Positions 44,367 to 47,792 of a stretch of 47,792 bases of DNA are shown one piece after another (position 1 is the stretch's first letter; the number at the start of each line of letters is the position of its first letter). The notes beneath the pieces are model-generated. The model was not told the origin of the DNA. It saw nothing but the letters and a program-made list of their open reading frames with translations, and ran no database searches. Both the position numbers and the translations under genes were made by a program. The DNA is taken from NCBI GenBank assembly GCA_945861865.1, contig CAMAWN010000020.1:1-47792 (forward strand). The letters run 5' to 3'. This DNA comes from Candidatus Kuenenia stuttgartensis (GTDB lineage Bacteria > Planctomycetota > Planctomycetia > Planctomycetales > Planctomycetaceae).

Positions 44367-45392
44367 TCAGCGTTGAAAGATCGGCAGGTAGTTGTTCGGC
44401 ATCTGCAAAATGATCAGCGCCATCGCGGTGCCGTACTCGATGCAGACGGTCGAGTCGGTCCAGGCTCCATCAGGAAGTTGGTCGCGAAGCAGCGTGTCTC
44501 GGATCGCCGGATACCAATCGTCCCACGCTTCGCCGCCAGCACGCCACATCGCTTGAGCGGCATAGTAATGCCCGTAGAAAAAATGTCCCTCGTACCGAGC
44601 CATCTGACCTTGCGGAGCAAACCGGCGGAGATAGCCGAGTCCACGATCAATTTCCTTGCCTTCGTACTGCCCAGCCGAATGCAACGCGACGACACCGGCA
44701 GCCGAACGTGGGAACCCGCTTTCGCCGCGGCGAAGCAGTTGATAGCGGAAGCCGCCATCGGAATTCTGGCACTTCTTGACGTACTCGATGCAACGATCGA
44801 CCGTCTCCTTCGGGACGTGCAGTCCGGCGTTCCGAGCGGCTCGCAGTGCCATGATCTGGCAGACAGTCGCCGAGATGTCCGCATCGTCCGGTTTGGGTTG
44901 GTAGCGCCAACCGCCATCTTTGTTCTGTGTCTGCACGATCAACCGCACCGCGCGGTCGAGTTTTTCGCGCACATCAACTCGGCGCGACATGCCGTAAACT
45001 TCGGCGAGGAACAGCGTCGCAAAACCGTGGCCGTACATCGGGCCGTAGGACTCTTGTTCTTTGACGTGCAGGAAGCCGTTCGGCTTGGCAACCGACAGCA
45101 CGAAGTCCACCGTCTGGTTGACCTGCTTGCCATATGGCCCGCGACCGGGAGTACTCCCGGACGACAGGAGCGCGATGCCGCTCAGCGCCGATACGGCCAC
45201 GTTGCGGCCGAAGCCGCCGCCCGATCCGAACGAGCCGTCTTCACGTTGTTTCGCCGCCAGCCAGGCGAGGCCTCGGTCAATCGTCAACTGTGTCTGCGGC
45301 GTGACGAGGTTCTTCGGATTCGGTTGCGCGAGAACCGTGCGGCCCAGCGACGTGGCGAGGATCGCCAACAGCATGTCTCGGCGAGTCGGCAT
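44367..45392 (-). CDS. secreted prenyltransferase/squalene-cyclase repeat protein
   Basis: A 341-residue protein with a signal-like N-terminus (RRDMLLAILATSLGRTVLA, twin Arg at 4-5). The body contains the repeated QW-like blocks of the squalene oxidase/prenyltransferase alpha-toroid: KQREDGSFGSGGG, TQNKDGGWRYQPKPDDADISATV, CQNSDGGFRY, LPDGAWTDS. The catalytic DxDD of real squalene-hopene cyclases (here DDAD after KP) is not clearly conserved. Such exported proteins are frequent in planctomycetes and of unknown function. It lies 9 nt downstream of clpS, probably in one operon. Confidence 0.88.
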   Translation of the reverse strand: MPTRRDMLLAILATSLGRTVLAQPNPKNLVTPQTQLTIDRGLAWLAAKQREDGSFGSGGGFGRNVAVSALSGIALLSSGSTPGRGPYGKQVNQTVDFVLSVAKPNGFLHVKEQESYGPMYGHGFATLFLAEVYGMSRRVDVREKLDRAVRLIVQTQNKDGGWRYQPKPDDADISATVCQIMALRAARNAGLHVPKETVDRCIEYVKKCQNSDGGFRYQLLRRGESGFPRSAAGVVALHSAGQYEGKEIDRGLGYLRRFAPQGQMARYEGHFFYGHYYAAQAMWRAGGEAWDDWYPAIRDTLLRDQLPDGAWTDSTVCIEYGTAMALIILQMPNNYLPIFQR

Positions 45393-45401
45393 CGAACTTT
45401 G

Positions 45402-45779
45402 TCACTCCGGCAGCGGTTCGATGGTCACGCCCAGTGGAAAGTCCACTTTCATCACGGCGTAGAAGTCAGGCCCAAAACCGCGAATCTGGTCGCGTTTCAA
45501 TTCGGCCAGTTCCAGTGTACCGCTCCAGACGATGCTCTTGCCTTGCGTGTGAACTTGGTTCGTCAGCACGAACGCTTTTTCCAGCGGGTACGCGAACAGC
45601 TTCATCAGCAGATCGATGACGTACTGAAACGTGTGCTGCTCGTCGTTGTGCAGAATGACGGCATACGGCGGTTGTCGCTTCGGCTGCGATTTTGGTTCGG
45701 GACGTGCCGGCTTTGGACGCACGACGACCTGCGGTTCCAACACGGCAACGTCCGATTCAGCGGTGTCGAATTCGTTCAT
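45402..45779 (-). CDS. clpS: ATP-dependent Clp protease adaptor ClpS
   Basis: A 125-residue N-degron adaptor for ClpAP. The conserved core starts with YAVILHNDEQHTFQYVIDLLMKLF (39-62), which contains the substrate-pocket residues, and continues through KAFVLTNQVHTQGKSIVWSG, including the His that contacts N-end residues. The N-terminal 30 residues are an unusually acidic/proline-rich extension; ClpS normally has a short flexible extension of this type. GAGGAGG lies about 8 nt before the ATG. It is first in a probable operon with the repeat protein above; no clpA is nearby. Confidence 0.93.
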   Translation of the reverse strand: MNEFDTAESDVAVLEPQVVVRPKPARPEPKSQPKRQPPYAVILHNDEQHTFQYVIDLLMKLFAYPLEKAFVLTNQVHTQGKSIVWSGTLELAELKRDQIRGFGPDFYAVMKVDFPLGVTIEPLPE

Positions 45780-45867
45780 GACCTGACCTCCTCGTGCGGT
45801 GAGCATCGTAGCAACTCGCGGCGGAAGCGTCTCGCCTTCTTTCGACGCAAGACGTATCGGCCACGGT

Positions 45868-46107
45868 TCACATCTGCGAGACGTTCGACGATGCCGCGTT
45901 CAGTTCGTAGGCGTGTGAGTACCACTGGAAGCCGAGCGGGTGGATATTCGCCGAGTGCTGGGCTTCGACGATGTTGTAGACTCGGTTGCGGAAGACGCTG
46001 GAGACGCTCAGCGGTTCGGTCAGGCCGCTGAAGACCGGATCGATCGGTAGCGGCGCGAGCGGTCGTCCGACCGTTTGCTGCTGCGGGGCCAGAAATCCGA
46101 ATCGCAT
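45868..46107 (-). CDS. hypothetical protein, in-frame continuation of the upstream ORF after a TAG
   Basis: A 79-residue frame that begins (ATG, 46105-46107) immediately after the TAG stop of the LEPR-XLL/DUF11 gene and in the same reading frame. It has no own ribosome site. The C-terminal part (VFRNRVYNIVEAQHSANIHPLGFQWYSHAYEL) looks like ordinary globular protein; no known domain was recognised. It may be a separate small gene, the end of a longer protein interrupted by a nonsense mutation, or a readthrough extension. Confidence 0.45.
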   Translation of the reverse strand: MRFGFLAPQQQTVGRPLAPLPIDPVFSGLTEPLSVSSVFRNRVYNIVEAQHSANIHPLGFQWYSHAYELNAASSNVSQM

Positions 46108-46680
46108 CTATTTCCAGTCGTGGAAGCTGTCGTAGGCATAGACCTGCAAGCGGTCGAGGTCGCTGTCGGTGTTGTTGAGCGGCGTCGGATCGGAGCCATT
46201 CAGGCCGTCATCGGTGATGGTCGCTGTCAGCGTGATCGACGGCGTCTGGGAACCAATCGTGTTGCGGACCTGAGTGCTGACCGTCAGCGTGGTCGACCCT
46301 CCGGCCGCGAGGTTGCCGAGGTTCCAAGTGATCGTGCCGGCAACCGCATCGACGATCCCGCCACTCGACGCGATCACATTTTGCAGCACGGTCACAGGAA
46401 AGTTCACGGTCACGACGACTCCGTTGCCGTCTTGGTTGCCGTTGTTCGCGACGTTGATCGTGTACGTCAGCGGATCGCCTGGGCTGACCATCGTCTCGCC
46501 GTCGTCGATGGTGATCGCGTAGTCGGGTTCCGCGTCGAACAGCAGCCGATCTTCCAACAGCATCCGTCGCCGCAGCGCTAGTTCCGGCGCAGCCTTCTCC
46601 GGCATGCGGACCAAACCTTTGGCGATCAATGCTCGCAACAGATACCGTCCCATGAGCCACCATCCCCGCAAGCGGTTCAT
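46108..46680 (-). CDS. surface protein N-terminus, LEPR-XLL-like motif plus DUF11 repeat
   Basis: A 190-residue protein. A basic N-terminus (about 1-40) leads to MLLEDRLLFDAEP (40-52), which matches the planctomycete LEPR-XLL N-terminal motif of very large surface proteins. A DUF11-type beta-sandwich repeat follows (58-165, with GDPLTYTINVANNGNQDGNGVVVTVNFP). Intact members are hundreds to thousands of residues long; this one ends at TAG 46108-46110 after one repeat, and the frame continues with 79 more codons. Starts at 46653 (M10) or 46605 (M26) are alternatives. Likely surface-exposed; truncated or recently split. Confidence 0.6.
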   Translation of the reverse strand: MNRLRGWWLMGRYLLRALIAKGLVRMPEKAAPELALRRRMLLEDRLLFDAEPDYAITIDDGETMVSPGDPLTYTINVANNGNQDGNGVVVTVNFPVTVLQNVIASSGGIVDAVAGTITWNLGNLAAGGSTTLTVSTQVRNTIGSQTPSITLTATITDDGLNGSDPTPLNNTDSDLDRLQVYAYDSFHDWK

Positions 46681-46909
46681 GCTCGCGGATCATTCGGAAT
46701 GTTCCGATCAACCAGACCCTTCGACACGGACGAGGCGCATAATCTGCGCCAACCATGACGTCTCGGTAGCCTTTCGGAACCGTAGGTTTCGTGACTTCAG
46801 CCTCCTTGAGCGAAGACTTTACCGTTCAACGAAACGCGACCAATCACGCGAACCGCGTCGGTCGCAGCGGTTGTGGCGGAGGGGTTCGGGCCACGAAATC
46901 GCAACTCGG

Positions 46910-47003
46910 TGCAAAGTGCCGAGTGAAGGGTGCAAAGTGCAAAATCGCGATGCCTGCGGGGCCGTTTGTTCGACATTCTTCACTTTGCACTCGGCACTTT
47001 GCA
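46910..47003. repeat. two-armed palindromic element, TGCAAAGTGCCGAGTG family
   Basis: Arms TGCAAAGTGCCGAGTG (46910-46925) and its exact inverse (46988-47003) flank a 62-nt core that contains a further partial copy of the arm (GGTGCAAAGTGC). It lies in the 440-nt spacer 46681-47123, which otherwise holds only a small GGCGCATAATCTGCGCC palindrome (46734-46750) and no gene. Confidence 0.85.
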
Positions 47004-47085
47004 TTCTCCAACAGCTCACACGAACTCAATTCACGATGTGATGATTTCGACTCCCGCACGCGCGTGTTACCATCGCGTCGCAATT

Positions 47086-47116
47086 CCCTAATCCCCAAAC
47101 CCTAACCCCCAATCCC
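47086..47116 (-). other. telomere-like C-run tract, G-quadruplex candidate on the minus strand
   Basis: Five C-runs (CCC, CCCC, CCC, CCCCC, CCC) are separated by 3-4 nt spacers such as TAAT, AAA, TAA and AAT. The minus strand thus reads GGG-ATT-GGGGG-TTA-GGG-TTT-GGGG-ATTA-GGG, fitting the G-quadruplex pattern of four or more runs. It ends 7 nt before the DUF485 ATG. Confidence 0.8.
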
Positions 47117-47123
47117 ACCTCAC

Positions 47124-47393
47124 ATGGCACATTTCGATCACGGCTCCGCTCATCCCAAGGAAGTGGAAGACGAGGTGCAGGTCGCACGGCGATCGCGCAT
47201 CGGCTTGTGGCTGTTCGCCATTTACTGCGCGGCCTATGGCGCGTTCATGCTGCTGAATGCGTTCGCTCCAAAGGTGATGGAGACGACGTTTGGCGGAGTG
47301 AACCTCGCCATCTGGTACGGCTTCGGCTTGATCGGCGGTGCGCTCGTGCTGGCGTTGCTGTATGCCTGGCTGTGCCGCGAAAAATCGATTTGA
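47124..47393 (+). CDS. DUF485 membrane protein (YjcH-like)
   Basis: An 89-residue protein with two helices (about 27-49 and 58-83). DUF485 proteins are typically encoded directly before an acetate or solute:sodium symporter, as here (55-nt spacer to actP-like). The partner is thought to support symporter function; the mechanism is not established. It has no clear Shine-Dalgarno; the start sits just after the C-run tract. Confidence 0.85.
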   Translation: MAHFDHGSAHPKEVEDEVQVARRSRIGLWLFAIYCAAYGAFMLLNAFAPKVMETTFGGVNLAIWYGFGLIGGALVLALLYAWLCREKSI

Positions 47394-47448
47394 AGCGAAT
47401 GCTTCTCAACACGATTGCGTTGAAAAATAATTCCCCCAAAGGATCACG

Positions 47449-47792
47449 ATGATCTACGAACGTTCGACTCTGGCCGTTGTCATCTTCGCCATCTTCGTCG
47501 GCATCACGCTGGGACTCAGTTTCTATTTGGGACGACGAGCGAAATCGGCGTCCGGCTACTTCGCGGCTGGCGGCGGAATTCATTGGTTTGTGAACGGGAT
47601 CGCGTTCGCGGGGGATTATCTCTCGGCGGCGAGCTTTCTCGGTATTTGCGGGATGATTGCGTTTTACGGGTACGACGGGTTTTTGTACTCGGTGGGCTAT
47701 TTGGCGGGTTGGATTGTGGCGTTGTTCGTGGTGGCCGAGCCGCTCAAGCGGATGGGGAAGTTCACGTTTGCCGACGCGCTGGACAGCCAGTT
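47449..47792 (+). CDS. sodium:solute symporter, ActP-like (N-terminal part, cut by window end)
   Basis: The first 114 codons of a gene running past the window. The frame reads [43 protein letters not shown], then [45 protein letters not shown], the classic N-terminus of acetate/cation symporters. The DUF485 gene upstream supports ActP (acetate permease) over other SSS transporters. GGATCACG with GGA about 6 nt before the ATG is a weak ribosome site. Confidence 0.88.
   Translation, partial: MIYERSTLAVVIFAIFVGITLGLSFYLGRRAKSASGYFAAGGGIHWFVNGIAFAGDYLSAASFLGICGMIAFYGYDGFLYSVGYLAGWIVALFVVAEPLKRMGKFTFADALDSQ

Overview
The window looks like chromosomal DNA from a member of the Planctomycetota, probably class Planctomycetia; I cannot place it lower. 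The evidence is a Tat-exported DUF1501 protein beside a Tat-exported Gfo/Idh/MocA oxidoreductase, a redoxin/cytochrome c/copper-monooxygenase fusion, a Ser/Thr kinase fused to a receiver-like domain, a surface-protein N-terminus with an LEPR-XLL-like motif followed by DUF11, a conserved planctomycete-type secreted protein (8980-9516), high GC, and many short genes on both strands with few long operons.

Layout. 1-4.7 kb: tRNA-Gln with its terminator, the exported oxidoreductase and DUF1501 genes (divergent), then a plus-strand run of a one-TM peptide, a HicA-like/partner gene pair and a nitroreductase. 4.9-11.1 kb: an orphan HlyD-type adaptor, a conserved small protein, a second Gfo/Idh/MocA gene, a solo ParA, a secreted planctomycete protein and the kinase/pseudo-receiver. 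11.1-14.6 kb: a minus-strand group argH, MFS transporter, hpt, kinase. 14.8-19.2 kb: an Nramp-like transporter divergent from an enolase-superfamily sugar-acid dehydratase and a D-2-hydroxyacid dehydrogenase. 19.4-25.1 kb: asnS, comM, a CYTH enzyme and rhaB. 25.4-30.5 kb: a plus-strand operon of a coiled-coil membrane protein, an ABC exporter plus DUF1854 protein (the pair linked to cyanophycin metabolism in other bacteria) and an alpha/beta hydrolase. 30.6-33.9 kb: an RTX-repeat remnant, CstA, and an IolG-like dehydrogenase. 33.9-39.8 kb: the redoxin-cytochrome-copper monooxygenase fusion, a secreted TPR-like protein, a GT2 glycosyltransferase and a two-component pair. 39.8-47.8 kb: an acidic membrane protein, cinA, pepT, kdgK, a squalene-cyclase-repeat protein with clpS, a split surface-protein locus, and DUF485 with the start of an actP-type symporter.

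Metabolically the window leans to sugar and sugar-acid use (rhaB, sugar-acid dehydratase, KDG kinase, three Gfo/Idh/MocA enzymes, acetate-type symporter, CstA), but these genes are dispersed and do not form one operon.

The most striking non-gene signal is a set of short two-armed palindromic elements (about 25-110 bp, at least five sequence families) that sit flush at gene borders. Two supply the stop codon of the upstream gene, and one is embedded in phase inside cinA as exactly 19 codons. Other points of interest are the HicA-like gene pair, the receiver-like domain lacking its phosphoacceptor Asp, the four-module copper/heme fusion protein, a single TAG separating two in-frame halves of a surface protein, and a telomere-like G-quadruplex candidate upstream of DUF485-actP.
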